From Desulfobulbaceae bacterium (GTDB taxonomy: Bacteria > Desulfobacterota > Desulfobulbia > Desulfobulbales > Desulfocapsaceae): DNA of 15,129 nucleotides. The position numbers and the translations under genes are program-made. Below the pieces are notes generated by a model. The model made no database searches, was not told the origin of the DNA, and worked only from the letters and a program-made list of their open reading frames with translations. Positions 7,728-14,124 of the stretch are shown here, piece after piece; positions within the stretch are counted from its first letter, which is position 1; every line of letters begins with the position of its first letter. Location: NCBI GenBank assembly GCA_031256095.1, contig JAIRRG010000176.1, positions 1 to 15,129 of the forward strand, read 5' to 3'.

Positions 7728-7764
7728 CGCTCCATCAAACGCCGGCAATTCCATTTCCGCTGGC

Positions 7765-7799
7765 GCCAAGCCATGTGTTAGCAAGCCTAGCGGCTTGGC
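7765..7799. terminator. Convergent intergenic hairpin between ispG and mutM
   Basis: The 73-bp gap between two convergent stops contains GCCAAGCC (7765-7772) and GGCTTGGC (7792-7799), a perfect 8-bp inverted repeat. Inside it, CAAGCC (7782-7787) can pair with the same GGCTTG arm around a TAGC tetraloop. The two stems are mutually exclusive. No T-run follows on either strand, so intrinsic termination is uncertain; the location suggests a bidirectional transcript end or mRNA 3' stabiliser. Confidence 0.4.
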
Positions 7800-7800
7800 A

Positions 7801-8625
7801 TCACTCCGGTGCATTCTGACACTGTGGGCAGAAAAAGGTTGAGCGCCCGGCGATTCTCGTTTGGGTGATGGTGGCGCCGCATTGGTGGCAAGTCTGGCCG
7901 CTCCGGCCATAGACCATGAAATTCATCTGAAAACAGCCAGATTTTTGCTGGGCGTTAACATAGTCGCTGATGGTGGAACCGCCGCAGATAATGGCCTCGC
8001 GCAAAACCTCCTGGATGGCGGCAAGCAGCCGTTGCCATTCGGCCATCGTCAGGCTGGCCGTCGCCCGCTGTGGGCCGATCCTGGCGCGAAACAGGCTTTC
8101 GCTGGCGTAGATATTGCCGATCCCGGCGATCAATGTCCCGTTCAACAGCGCCGCTTTGACCGGCGCTTGCATACCGCTGGTTTTTGCCGCCAGCCAGGCG
8201 GCGTCGCAGGCAAAAGGCTCCGGGCCGGTGGTGGCGAAAAATTGCCGTTCGGCCTCGGCAAAGGGCGCGGGGAAGAAGACGATGCGGCCAAAGCGGCGGC
8301 TATCGCGGTAGCGCAGTTCGTCGCCGCTGTTGAAGTGGAAACGGACGTGGCAATGCTTTTCCGGTGGCATCTTGGCCGGGAAAAGGCCGAGATTGCCGGT
8401 CATGCCGAGGTGGATGATCAGCAGGCCGCCGCACTCAATGAGCAGATATTTGGCCCGGCGGCGGATGCCCTTGATCGTCTGGCCGGGAAGAGCGGCTGTC
8501 ATCTCGGCCAGCGGTACGGGCTGGCGCAGGCTTTTGCCGCTGCTTTTGATGGCGGCGATGGTTTTTCCGATGATCAAGGGCGCCAGTCCCTGACAAATTG
8601 TTTCGACTTCTGGCAGTTCGGGCAT
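7801..8625 (-). CDS. mutM: Formamidopyrimidine-DNA glycosylase (Fpg/MutM)
   Basis: A 274-residue base excision repair enzyme that removes 8-oxoguanine and formamidopyrimidines and nicks the abasic site. The N-terminus MPELPEVETICQGL carries the catalytic Pro2 and Glu3. RRAKYLLIE (about 55-63) holds the conserved Lys, and IIHLGMTG follows. The helix-two-turn-helix region is LLNGTLIAGIGNIYASESLF (Asn near 170). The C-terminal zinc finger has Cys246, Cys249, Cys266 and Cys269 with the conserved GRST arginine between them. GGSTISDYVNAQQKSGCFQ matches the usual GGTTLRDY region. A strong GGAGGAG sits just before the ATG, inside the end of the upstream transferase gene, whose stop abuts this start, so the two are co-transcribed. 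Confidence 0.97.
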   Translation of the reverse strand: MPELPEVETICQGLAPLIIGKTIAAIKSSGKSLRQPVPLAEMTAALPGQTIKGIRRRAKYLLIECGGLLIIHLGMTGNLGLFPAKMPPEKHCHVRFHFNSGDELRYRDSRRFGRIVFFPAPFAEAERQFFATTGPEPFACDAAWLAAKTSGMQAPVKAALLNGTLIAGIGNIYASESLFRARIGPQRATASLTMAEWQRLLAAIQEVLREAIICGGSTISDYVNAQQKSGCFQMNFMVYGRSGQTCHQCGATITQTRIAGRSTFFCPQCQNAPE

Positions 8626-9393
8626 CTACTCCTCCAGTAAACAAAAGGCGAAGGCGTGGCCATCATGCAGGGTGGCGGCCACGGTGGTTTCGCGTTCCCC
8701 TTCTTGCCAGGTCAGCGTCAAGCGCCAGCCATCCTTTTCCCGCTTTCCATGGATCAGACGCATGGCAAGAAACGGGGGCAGGTCATCGGTCGCCTTGCGC
8801 ACACTCTCTTTCGCCGACCACAACAGAGTCAGCCGCGTCGGGCGGTCCTCAGCGGGCGCGAGCCGGGTCAGTATATTTTCTTCTTGTCGATTGGCGAATT
8901 GCGCCGCCACCCGTTCCACCTTGGCCTGGCAGGGCTGGACATCAACGCCGACCGGTAGCCGGGCCATGACGGCCAGGGCATAACCGCCGCCATGGCTTAT
9001 TGAAATATGTGTTTTCCATAAAGCTTCTGGGATATTCCCTTGCCAGCAAGGACGGCCATCCTCGGCGTTGGCCAGCCACCAATCCCTGACTTGAAAGTCG
9101 TTCATAGCCGGCTTTTCGTCTTGCCATAGCCTTGCCAGCCGCCGGGCGCAGCCGTAGGCGCAGAGGCGTCCGCCGAGCCATTCCCGTTTGCGTTTGTCGC
9201 TGGCAAAGGATTGCCACTGACGCAACTCGTCCGGCCTTAAAAAGCCGATGGGGGCAAGTGGCGGCTCATCTTCGGCCAGCGGCAGCAGGCTCATCTGGCA
9301 GGAGGCGCCGGGGAAAACCGCGGCCCAGAGCACCTCAAAAGAAGGCGGTGGCAACATACCCGGCCAAGCCGCTGTCGGAAAATTTGCTTGCAA
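8626..9393 (-). CDS. 4'-phosphopantetheinyl transferase superfamily protein (Sfp type)
   Basis: A protein of about 255 residues resembling Sfp/EntD-type transferases, which attach the CoA-derived phosphopantetheine arm to a serine of acyl or peptidyl carrier proteins. Family markers are RKREWLGGRLCA at 68-79, HISISHGGGYALAVMA at 129-144, VGVDVQ at 148-153 (metal-binding Asp151) and WSAKESVRKA at 192-201 (Glu196, Lys195). In Sfp the position of Gln153 is a metal-ligand glutamate, so the substitution is notable. The start is uncertain: TTG 9393 has a G-rich stretch upstream, while ATG 9357 would shorten the protein by 12 residues. It is the first gene of a two-gene unit with mutM, divergent from cvpA. 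The carrier protein target cannot be told from this window. Confidence 0.85.
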   Translation of the reverse strand: MQANFPTAAWPGMLPPPSFEVLWAAVFPGASCQMSLLPLAEDEPPLAPIGFLRPDELRQWQSFASDKRKREWLGGRLCAYGCARRLARLWQDEKPAMNDFQVRDWWLANAEDGRPCWQGNIPEALWKTHISISHGGGYALAVMARLPVGVDVQPCQAKVERVAAQFANRQEENILTRLAPAEDRPTRLTLLWSAKESVRKATDDLPPFLAMRLIHGKREKDGWRLTLTWQEGERETTVAATLHDGHAFAFCLLEE

Positions 9394-9440
9394 GAAGCCC
9401 CCATCATGACGTAGAAGAAAGGCGAATCACAACACCTATA

Positions 9441-9450
9441 CCATATATGG
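9441..9450. promoter_or_regulatory. Palindrome CCATATATGG in the divergent gap
   Basis: A perfect 10-bp palindrome lies in the 70-bp gap between the transferase gene (- strand) and cvpA (+ strand). It is flanked by two copies of ACACCTAT (9433-9440 and 9458-9465). I could not identify convincing -35/-10 pairs for either gene here. It is the natural place for a divergent promoter or operator, but function is inferred only from position and symmetry. Confidence 0.25.
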
Positions 9451-9463
9451 AGCCGTGACACCT

Positions 9464-10138
9464 ATGCAACTGACCGCTCAGTTTACCATCTATGATTACT
9501 GCGTTCTGGTAATTTTCGCCCTGTTCATCATCCGTGGGCTGTGGCAGGGTTTTATTGGCCAGATCATCGGCCTTTTGGCCCTGTATGTGGGATTTCTCGC
9601 CGCTGGCCGTTTTTCCGGCGAAATTGCGCCATGGATTCGCCCGCTGACCGATGATGCCAAGGTCATCGCCTTTCTTGCCTGGATTGTCGCCTTTGCCTTG
9701 GCCTGGCTTGTGGTGGCGCTGGTCGGCAAATTGTTCATGAAGCTGGTTCGGGTGACGGTGGCCGGCGCTTTTGACCGGCTGGCCGGGGCGGTGCTGGGTT
9801 TTCTCAAAGCGGCGCTGCTGATTGTCATCATCCACATGCTTTTGGGGGCGACGCTGCCCGCCAGCAACAACCTGACCCGTGATTGTGTCACCTGCCCGAC
9901 GCTTGACCACACCACCAATTTCTGCCGGGCATTCATCAGCGACCCAAAGACCCGTGACGCCTTCATGCGCAAGGTCCCGGCCATTTCCATCGAGACGATG
10001 AAGCACTATCTCGATGGGGCGAAACCCACCGGCGAGTCGCCGTCGGCAGCTCCGCCAAGCGCTCCTTCTTCGCTAGGGACAGAACCGGCGGCGGCTGGAG
10101 GATTGCCCTCGGCCCAAAAACCGGATGCCAGCCACTGA
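9464..10138 (+). CDS. cvpA: CvpA family inner-membrane protein
   Basis: A 224-residue protein with four hydrophobic segments at about 8-24, 31-48, 67-88 and 104-128, opening with the family pattern IYDYCVLVIFALFIIRGLWQGFIGQIIGLL. CvpA was named for colicin V production in E. coli; its molecular job is poorly defined. After the membrane domain comes a soluble part, then a low-complexity tail rich in Pro, Ala and Ser from about residue 180 (GESPSAAPPSAPSS). I start at ATG 9464; a GTG at 9455 is in frame, but GGAG at 9449-9452 is too close to it and fits ATG 9464 better, though with long spacing. The stop is 9 bp before the UPF0280 start, so the two genes are probably co-transcribed. Confidence 0.85.
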   Translation: MQLTAQFTIYDYCVLVIFALFIIRGLWQGFIGQIIGLLALYVGFLAAGRFSGEIAPWIRPLTDDAKVIAFLAWIVAFALAWLVVALVGKLFMKLVRVTVAGAFDRLAGAVLGFLKAALLIVIIHMLLGATLPASNNLTRDCVTCPTLDHTTNFCRAFISDPKTRDAFMRKVPAISIETMKHYLDGAKPTGESPSAAPPSAPSSLGTEPAAAGGLPSAQKPDASH

Positions 10139-10147
10139 TTGCCTCTG

Positions 10148-10918
10148 ATGCCGTCTCCGCTATCCTATCGTCAGCGTGACTATCGCCGCCGGAACCTGGC
10201 GTCGGGTTTGGCCGCCTGCTCGGTTCGGGTTGAGGAAAGCGACCTGTATATCCTCACCGACGCCGACGCCGGGCAAGGTGAAAATCTGGCTCGCGAGCGG
10301 CTGCTCTTTTATCGCCAGCAATTAGAGCGATATATCCAGCGGCGGCCTGAGTTTTTGACCAGTCTTGTTCCACTCGAAGATGACAAACTGGCGCCGCCGC
10401 TCATCCGTGATATGCTGGCGGCTGCCTCTTTGGCTGAGGTCGGGCCGATGGCGGCGGTGGCTGGGGCGGTGGCCGAATATGTCGGTCGCGACCTGTTAGC
10501 CGCTGGCAAAAGGGAAGTGGTGATCGAAAACGGCGGCGATGTTTTTTTGGCCCGGCGCCAGGAAACGGTGGTAGAAATTTTCGCCGCCGATTCGCTGCAC
10601 AGTGGCCGCGTTGGCGTCAAGCTCGCCGTCGCCGCCATGCCCGCTGGCTTGTGCACCTCGTCGGCCACCATTGGTCATTCATTGAGTTTTGGCTCCGCCG
10701 ACGCGGCGACGGTTTTGGCCGATAGCGCCGTTTTGGCCGACGCGGCGGCTACCCGGCTCGGCAATATGATTGGCCCGGAACATGGGCGCGACTGCGGCAT
10801 CGCCGCCGCCTTGCAACAAACTCTTGCTATCCCTGGCGTCCGTGGCGTTTTGGCGATTCGCGGCAAACTGCTGGGCGCGGCCGGCCTGATTGATTTGGTC
10901 AGCTTGGCGGCGCCATGA
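10148..10918 (+). CDS. UPF0280 family protein (ApbE-related fold)
   Basis: A 256-residue protein resembling the UPF0280 family of archaea and some bacteria, which I recall as structurally related to ApbE flavin transferases; no enzymatic activity is known to me. Conserved-looking stretches are PEFLTSLVPL at 67-76, GPMAAVAGAVAEYVGRDLL at 99-117, VIENGGDVFL at 125-134, CTSSATIGHSLSFG at 169-182 and SAVLADAAATRLGN at 193-206. These glycine, serine and aspartate-rich motifs look like a ligand-binding site. ATG 10148 and TTG 10139 are both possible starts; neither has a strong Shine-Dalgarno, and translation may be coupled to cvpA. It converges with rfbD, whose stop is 21 bp away. Confidence 0.82.
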   Translation: MPSPLSYRQRDYRRRNLASGLAACSVRVEESDLYILTDADAGQGENLARERLLFYRQQLERYIQRRPEFLTSLVPLEDDKLAPPLIRDMLAAASLAEVGPMAAVAGAVAEYVGRDLLAAGKREVVIENGGDVFLARRQETVVEIFAADSLHSGRVGVKLAVAAMPAGLCTSSATIGHSLSFGSADAATVLADSAVLADAAATRLGNMIGPEHGRDCGIAAALQQTLAIPGVRGVLAIRGKLLGAAGLIDLVSLAAP

Positions 10919-10939
10919 GGCGGTGAACAGGCTGACGTT

Positions 10940-11833
10940 TTATGGGGCGGCGATCAGTCCCTTTGCCTCGTTCAGCAGATGGTCGCGGTACATATCGACA
11001 AAGGTTACGATGTCCTCCTGCCAACTGACGAAGGCCGATATATTCGCCTCGTGCAGGCGGCGATTTTCGAGGATGGAATTGGCTGGGCGATGGGCCTTGG
11101 TTGGATATTCGCTGGTGGCGCAAGGCCGCAGGCGGTGTGGCACGCCCATCGTTTCCAGAAAAAAACAGGCGCCTTCATACCAGGTGGAGTGACCCTCTGC
11201 GGTGGCATGGAAGACGCCGGTCAGGCCCGAGTCAAGCAGTTTCCTGATTTGCTGGGCCAGGGTGTACGACCAGGTTAAGGAGCCGTACTGGTCGTTGACC
11301 ACCTTGCGCTCGGCTTCCGGCGCGGCCAAGGCCAGATGCAGCATGGTCTTGAGAAAATTTTTACCGAAGGCCGAATAGAGCCAGGCGGTACGCAGAATCA
11401 CATGATTGTCGCAAATTTCCCGCACCGCCTGTTCGCCGGCCAGCTTGGATTTGCCGTACTGCGACAGCGGCTTGACCGGATCCGCCTCGTCATAGGAAGC
11501 GGGCGGCTGGCGTTGGCCGTCAAAGACGTAGTCGGTGGAAACATGAATCAGGCGGCAACCGCGCTCGCGGGCGGCCATGGCCAGATGCTTTGGCCCCAAG
11601 GCGTTGGCCCGCCAGCATTCCTCAACATGATCCTCGCAGGCGTCAACGGCGGTGTAGGCGGCGCAGTTGACAATCACCTGTGGTTTTTCGGCGGCGATGC
11701 AAGCGGCAACGCTCCTTTCATCACCGATATCGATGGCGGGAATGTCGAGGCCACAGACCTCGTGTTCTTGAGCGAGGATGCCGCGACAGTCGGTGCCAAG
11801 CTGGCCGTTTGAGCCGACAATCAGAATTTTCAT
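10940..11833 (-). CDS. rfbD: dTDP-4-dehydrorhamnose reductase
   Basis: A 297-residue short-chain dehydrogenase of the RmlD type, catalysing the last NAD(P)H-dependent step to dTDP-L-rhamnose, used for O-antigen and other surface glycans. The Rossmann motif GSNGQLG is at 7-13. NCAAYTAVDACE is at 56-67, the STDYVFDG motif at 99-106, and the catalytic Tyr126-x3-Lys130 pair sits in YGKSKLAGE. LRTAWLYS and VVNDQYGSLTW are typical further along. The ATG overlaps the rfbA stop (ATGA), so the pair is translationally coupled. Alternative symbol rmlD. Confidence 0.96.
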   Translation of the reverse strand: MKILIVGSNGQLGTDCRGILAQEHEVCGLDIPAIDIGDERSVAACIAAEKPQVIVNCAAYTAVDACEDHVEECWRANALGPKHLAMAARERGCRLIHVSTDYVFDGQRQPPASYDEADPVKPLSQYGKSKLAGEQAVREICDNHVILRTAWLYSAFGKNFLKTMLHLALAAPEAERKVVNDQYGSLTWSYTLAQQIRKLLDSGLTGVFHATAEGHSTWYEGACFFLETMGVPHRLRPCATSEYPTKAHRPANSILENRRLHEANISAFVSWQEDIVTFVDMYRDHLLNEAKGLIAAP

Positions 11834-12702
11834 GCCTTTTCTCCGGCTATTTCAAGAAGATACTGACCGTATTGGTTTTTCAGCATGTCGCCGGCCAGGC
11901 GCAGCAGTTGCTCGCGGCTGATATAGCCCTGCTGGAAGGCGATTTCCTCGATGCTGGCAATTTTCAGACCCTGCCGCTCCTGCACGGTCTGAACATAACT
12001 GGCCGCCTGTTGCAGCGATTCGTGGGTGCCGGTGTCGAGCCAGCAGAAGCCGCGCCCCAGCGGATGCACCTTCAGTTGCTTTTCACGCAAATAGAAATTG
12101 TTGACATCGGTAATTTCCAGCTCGCCTCGGGCCGATGGTTTTACCTGTTTGGCAATCTCCACCACGCGGTCGTCATAAAAATACAAACCTGGCACGGCGT
12201 AGCGCGATTTCGGCCGCGCCGGTTTCTCCTCGATGCTAAGCACCCGCATCGCCTCGTCGAATTCGACGACACCGTAACGCTCCGGGTCACGTACCAGATA
12301 GCCGAAGATCAGAGCGCCTTTTTGTAAGGTGGCGCTTTGGCGCAACAGGGCCGAAAAACCGGGACCGAAAAAAATGTTGTCGCCCAAAATCAGCGCCGCC
12401 GTGTCGCCGCTGATGAATGATTCGCCAATGATGAATGCCTGAGCCAGGCCCTCCGGGCGTGGCTGCACGGCGTAGGAAATGTTCAACCCTAACTGTGATC
12501 CGTCCGCGAACAAATCGTGAAAATCCTGTAAATCCGTCGGGGTCGAGATGATCAGAATGTCGCGAATGCCGGCCAGCATCAGTACCGACAGTGGATAATA
12601 CACCATCGGTTTATCATAAACCGGCAGCATTTGTTTACTGATCGCCCGAGTTAAGGGATAAAGCCTGGTGCCGGAACCACCGGCAAGGATGATGCCTTTC
12701 AT
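11830..12702 (-). CDS. rfbA: Glucose-1-phosphate thymidylyltransferase
   Basis: A 290-residue nucleotidyltransferase (RmlA) making dTDP-glucose from dTTP and glucose 1-phosphate, the first and feedback-controlled step to dTDP-L-rhamnose. It starts MKGIILAGGSGTRLYPLT, the nucleotide-binding signature. KQMLPVYDKPMVYYPLSVLM follows (about 23-42), then LILGDNIFFG, the metal-binding Asp region, IEEKPARPKS, and the sugar-binding GELEITDVNNFYL segment. The length matches the family (about 290). I use ATG 12702 rather than an upstream in-frame start at 12750, because the family begins at MKGIILAGG. The Shine-Dalgarno is weak. The partner genes rfbB and rfbC are not in this window. Confidence 0.97.
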   Translation of the reverse strand: MKGIILAGGSGTRLYPLTRAISKQMLPVYDKPMVYYPLSVLMLAGIRDILIISTPTDLQDFHDLFADGSQLGLNISYAVQPRPEGLAQAFIIGESFISGDTAALILGDNIFFGPGFSALLRQSATLQKGALIFGYLVRDPERYGVVEFDEAMRVLSIEEKPARPKSRYAVPGLYFYDDRVVEIAKQVKPSARGELEITDVNNFYLREKQLKVHPLGRGFCWLDTGTHESLQQAASYVQTVQERQGLKIASIEEIAFQQGYISREQLLRLAGDMLKNQYGQYLLEIAGEKA

Positions 12703-12778
12703 GAGCTGCGATAAAATTTGTCTTTTTTGGAGAAGTGCTGCTAGAATCAACGATGCGCGCGCCCGGCCAGAGAGGGCG

Positions 12779-12807
12779 ACTATACCGAGCCATCCAAGAA
12801 ATGAAAA
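12779..12807 (-). promoter_or_regulatory. Candidate sigma-70 promoter for rfbA-rfbD
   Basis: On the - strand, TTTTCA (complement of 12802-12807) is followed by a 17-bp spacer and TATAGT (complement of 12779-12784). These match the -35 and -10 consensus at 4/6 and 5/6. Transcription would start near 12772, giving a leader of roughly 70 nt. This is the best candidate I see in the 222-bp gap between rfbA and dciA; no comparable promoter for dciA was found. Confidence 0.35.
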
Positions 12808-12924
12808 TGAAAAAAGCGTTGCCCTGTTGCACTGCCCATGACATCCGTGGCCGCTTGCCCGGTGATGCTTTTATCAAAGGAAAAATGCGGCCGGCCTAGG
12901 CGTTATGCAACATGAGAGAAAATA

Positions 12925-13407
12925 ATGATGGCTGGAAATAAGGCGGTTGGCGCCCGTATCGCCGCGATTTTACCTGGCTTATGCCGGGATCGCGGCTGGC
13001 AGGCTCAGGTTGAGGTGTATTCCCTTTTGCGGCGATGGCCGGAGATCATGGATACGGAAGTTGTTGCCCACAGCCATCCTGACAAGATTACCGCTGGCGT
13101 TCTCTGGATCGAGGTGAAAAACTTGGCTTGGATGCAGCAGCTTCAGTACCGCCGTGCCGACATGCTGGCGGCGCTCAATGCCCGCCTTCACCACGCTCAG
13201 ATTAAGGAAATACGCTTGCGCCTGCCGGATAAACAAACCGCTGCCTTGAAAGAGGAAACCGCGACGGTGCGTTTTTTGCCGCCTGATCCGGCGGCGCTGT
13301 CCACCTTTACCAAGCTTGCCGCTGCCGTCAAGGACCCGGCCTGTCGCCAGGCACTGATCGATTTCTGGTATCTTTCCCACGCCTGCCAGAAAGACGAGGA
13401 AGCCTGA
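12925..13407 (+). CDS. dciA: DciA family (DUF721) protein, putative replicative helicase loader
   Basis: A 160-residue protein whose centre fits the DUF721 pattern: WPEIMDTEVVAHSHPDKITAGVLWIEVKNLAWMQQL (about 38-73), followed by LNARLHHAQIKEIRLRLP (84-101). DciA proteins help load DnaB helicase onto DNA in bacteria that lack DnaC or DnaI. The C-terminal part (about 125-160) is helical-looking and less conserved. ATG 12925 is preceded by GAGAG at 12914-12918; the adjacent ATG 12928 is equally possible. It is divergent from rfbA and stands 158 bp before tRNA-Arg. The function is inferred from family resemblance only. Confidence 0.8.
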   Translation: MMAGNKAVGARIAAILPGLCRDRGWQAQVEVYSLLRRWPEIMDTEVVAHSHPDKITAGVLWIEVKNLAWMQQLQYRRADMLAALNARLHHAQIKEIRLRLPDKQTAALKEETATVRFLPPDPAALSTFTKLAAAVKDPACRQALIDFWYLSHACQKDEEA

Positions 13408-13503
13408 ATGGAAAATGGGCAGCCAGGATTCGTCTGGCGGCGCGCCGCTCTCCGAGCCGATGGGTAGAGCATTGCCGCACCATGTTCCACATATACCGCT
13501 TGG

Positions 13504-13533
13504 TTGCTTTTTCCGCGGCGGCATGTGTATACT
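13504..13533 (+). promoter_or_regulatory. Candidate promoter of tRNA-Arg
   Basis: TTGCTT (13504-13509), an 18-bp spacer and TATACT (13528-13533) preceded by TGTG, giving an extended -10. The predicted start near 13540 is about 25 bp upstream of the mature tRNA 5' end, a typical tRNA leader. The -35 box is weak and the -10 box is good (5/6). Between dciA and this site only a 12-bp GC palindrome (13437-13448) is visible. Confidence 0.5.
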
Positions 13534-13565
13534 AACAAATTACCTTTCCGACGCGTACCATACAC

Positions 13566-13642
<77 letters not shown>

Positions 13643-13650
13643 GTAAAATC

Positions 13651-13690
13651 AAGGGGTTATGGCTTATTTTGAGCCATTAACCCCTTTTCT
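13651..13690 (+). terminator. Rho-independent terminator of tRNA-Arg
   Basis: AAGGGGTTA (13651-13659) plus TGGCT (13660-13664) pair with AGCCA (13672-13676) and TAACCCCTT (13678-13686), a 14-bp stem with one bulged T and a 7-nt loop. TTCTGTTTTG follows. It begins 9 nt after the tRNA CCA. The stem is strong and mostly symmetric, so it may also stop leftward transcription. Confidence 0.85.
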
Positions 13691-13692
13691 GT

Positions 13693-13711
13693 TTTGTCCA
13701 CATTTGTCCAC
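13693..13711. repeat. Tandem TTTGTCCAC repeats after the tRNA terminator
   Basis: TTTGTCCAC occurs at 13693-13701 and again at 13703-13711, with a 10-bp period, or one helical turn. This could be a protein binding site. From memory, similar TTTGTCCAC-type repeats are seen downstream of tRNA genes used as integration targets, but no integrase or duplicated tRNA end is seen in the window, so an attachment site is not shown. Confidence 0.3.
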
Positions 13712-13980
13712 GGAACTCAATTGTTTGGTCGGGCTCCGTTCGCTCGGCGGCTGGCTTGAGCTTGTCCCATGGCCTGCCCGACTCGACCGCCATTTGACAA
13801 TGCTCCGGCTAGCAGGCCGTAACGGCCATCACCACAAGTATTGCGGGCAAGGCCGCCGCCTGTGCTGACATTGTCAGCGCTTATACCGTTCCAGATTGAG
13901 GAGCAAAGCAACATCACTCTACTCTACTATTGGCGCCGGGGCAGGCGTTGCCGCTGACAAGTAATAAGTGTTAGACAGAT
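13712..13980. other. Non-coding or decayed stretch after tRNA-Arg
   Basis: About 270 bp of moderately GC-rich DNA with no recognisable gene. The longest frame is a 66-codon - strand ORF (13717-13917, GTG start) rich in Gly and Ala with no motif I recognise. It has no clear ribosome binding site, so I do not call it a gene. The stretch holds a perfect 7+1+7 dyad, GCTGACA-T-TGTCAGC, at 13864-13878. A GCTGACA half-site recurs at 13953-13959. Confidence 0.5.
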
Positions 13981-14012
13981 TTTACCGATACTATAAATAG
14001 GTTGTTTTGAAA

Positions 14013-14047
14013 ATAATATTGACTTGTTTACGCGAAGTCATTATAAT
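14013..14047 (+). promoter_or_regulatory. Near-consensus sigma-70 promoter inside an inverted repeat (P1)
   Basis: TTGACT (14019-14024), a 17-bp spacer and TATAAT (14042-14047) match the sigma-70 consensus at 11 of 12 positions. Start of transcription would be near 14054, rightward. The whole promoter lies in an imperfect 13-bp inverted repeat: 14013-14025 against 14035-14047, 11 of 13 pairs, 9-bp centre GTTTACGCG, with TGACTT/AAGTCA perfect. This geometry suggests a repressor operator over the RNA polymerase site. Confidence 0.6.
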
Positions 14048-14078
14048 AAAAAATTTTCTCTTATAAATATATGCCCTT

Positions 14079-14119
14079 TAATAAAACCCTTTGACTCCTT
14101 TGCAAGATGTTTTATACTA
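14079..14119 (+). repeat. 41-nt promoter/hairpin module, copy A
   Basis: This segment aligns without gaps to 14304-14344 with 29 of 41 identical bases. Both copies start TAATAAAAC, carry TTGAC near position 13, share TTTTAT near position 32, and can fold with their A-rich start pairing to the T-rich end (here ATAAAAC with GTTTTAT). Such conservation in AT-rich DNA may reflect an old duplication or a shared regulatory function; low sequence complexity weakens the case. Confidence 0.4.
14091..14118 (+). promoter_or_regulatory. Second candidate sigma-70 promoter (P2)
   Basis: TTGACT (14091-14096), a 16-bp spacer and TATACT (14113-14118) match the consensus at 10 of 12 positions. Transcription would begin near 14125, rightward. 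It lies 71 bp downstream of P1 and within copy A of the 41-nt module. No ORF follows before the hairpin at 14304, so it may drive a small RNA or a long leader for the adhesin gene at 14897. Confidence 0.5.
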
Positions 14120-14124
14120 AAAAT

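Noticed and set aside
7861..8640. 259-codon + strand ORF opposite mutM
   Set aside because: It is a shadow of mutM, which has full catalytic and zinc-finger motifs on the - strand.
12635..12877. 80-codon - strand ORF upstream of and overlapping rfbA
   Set aside because: It overlaps the rfbA start in another frame and spans the candidate promoter; no motif.
13408..13467. 19-codon ORF starting right after the dciA stop
   Set aside because: No ribosome binding site of its own and no resemblance to known small proteins; likely chance.
13717..13917. 66-codon - strand Gly/Ala-rich ORF with GTG start
   Set aside because: No recognisable family, no convincing ribosome binding site; too short to claim as a gene.
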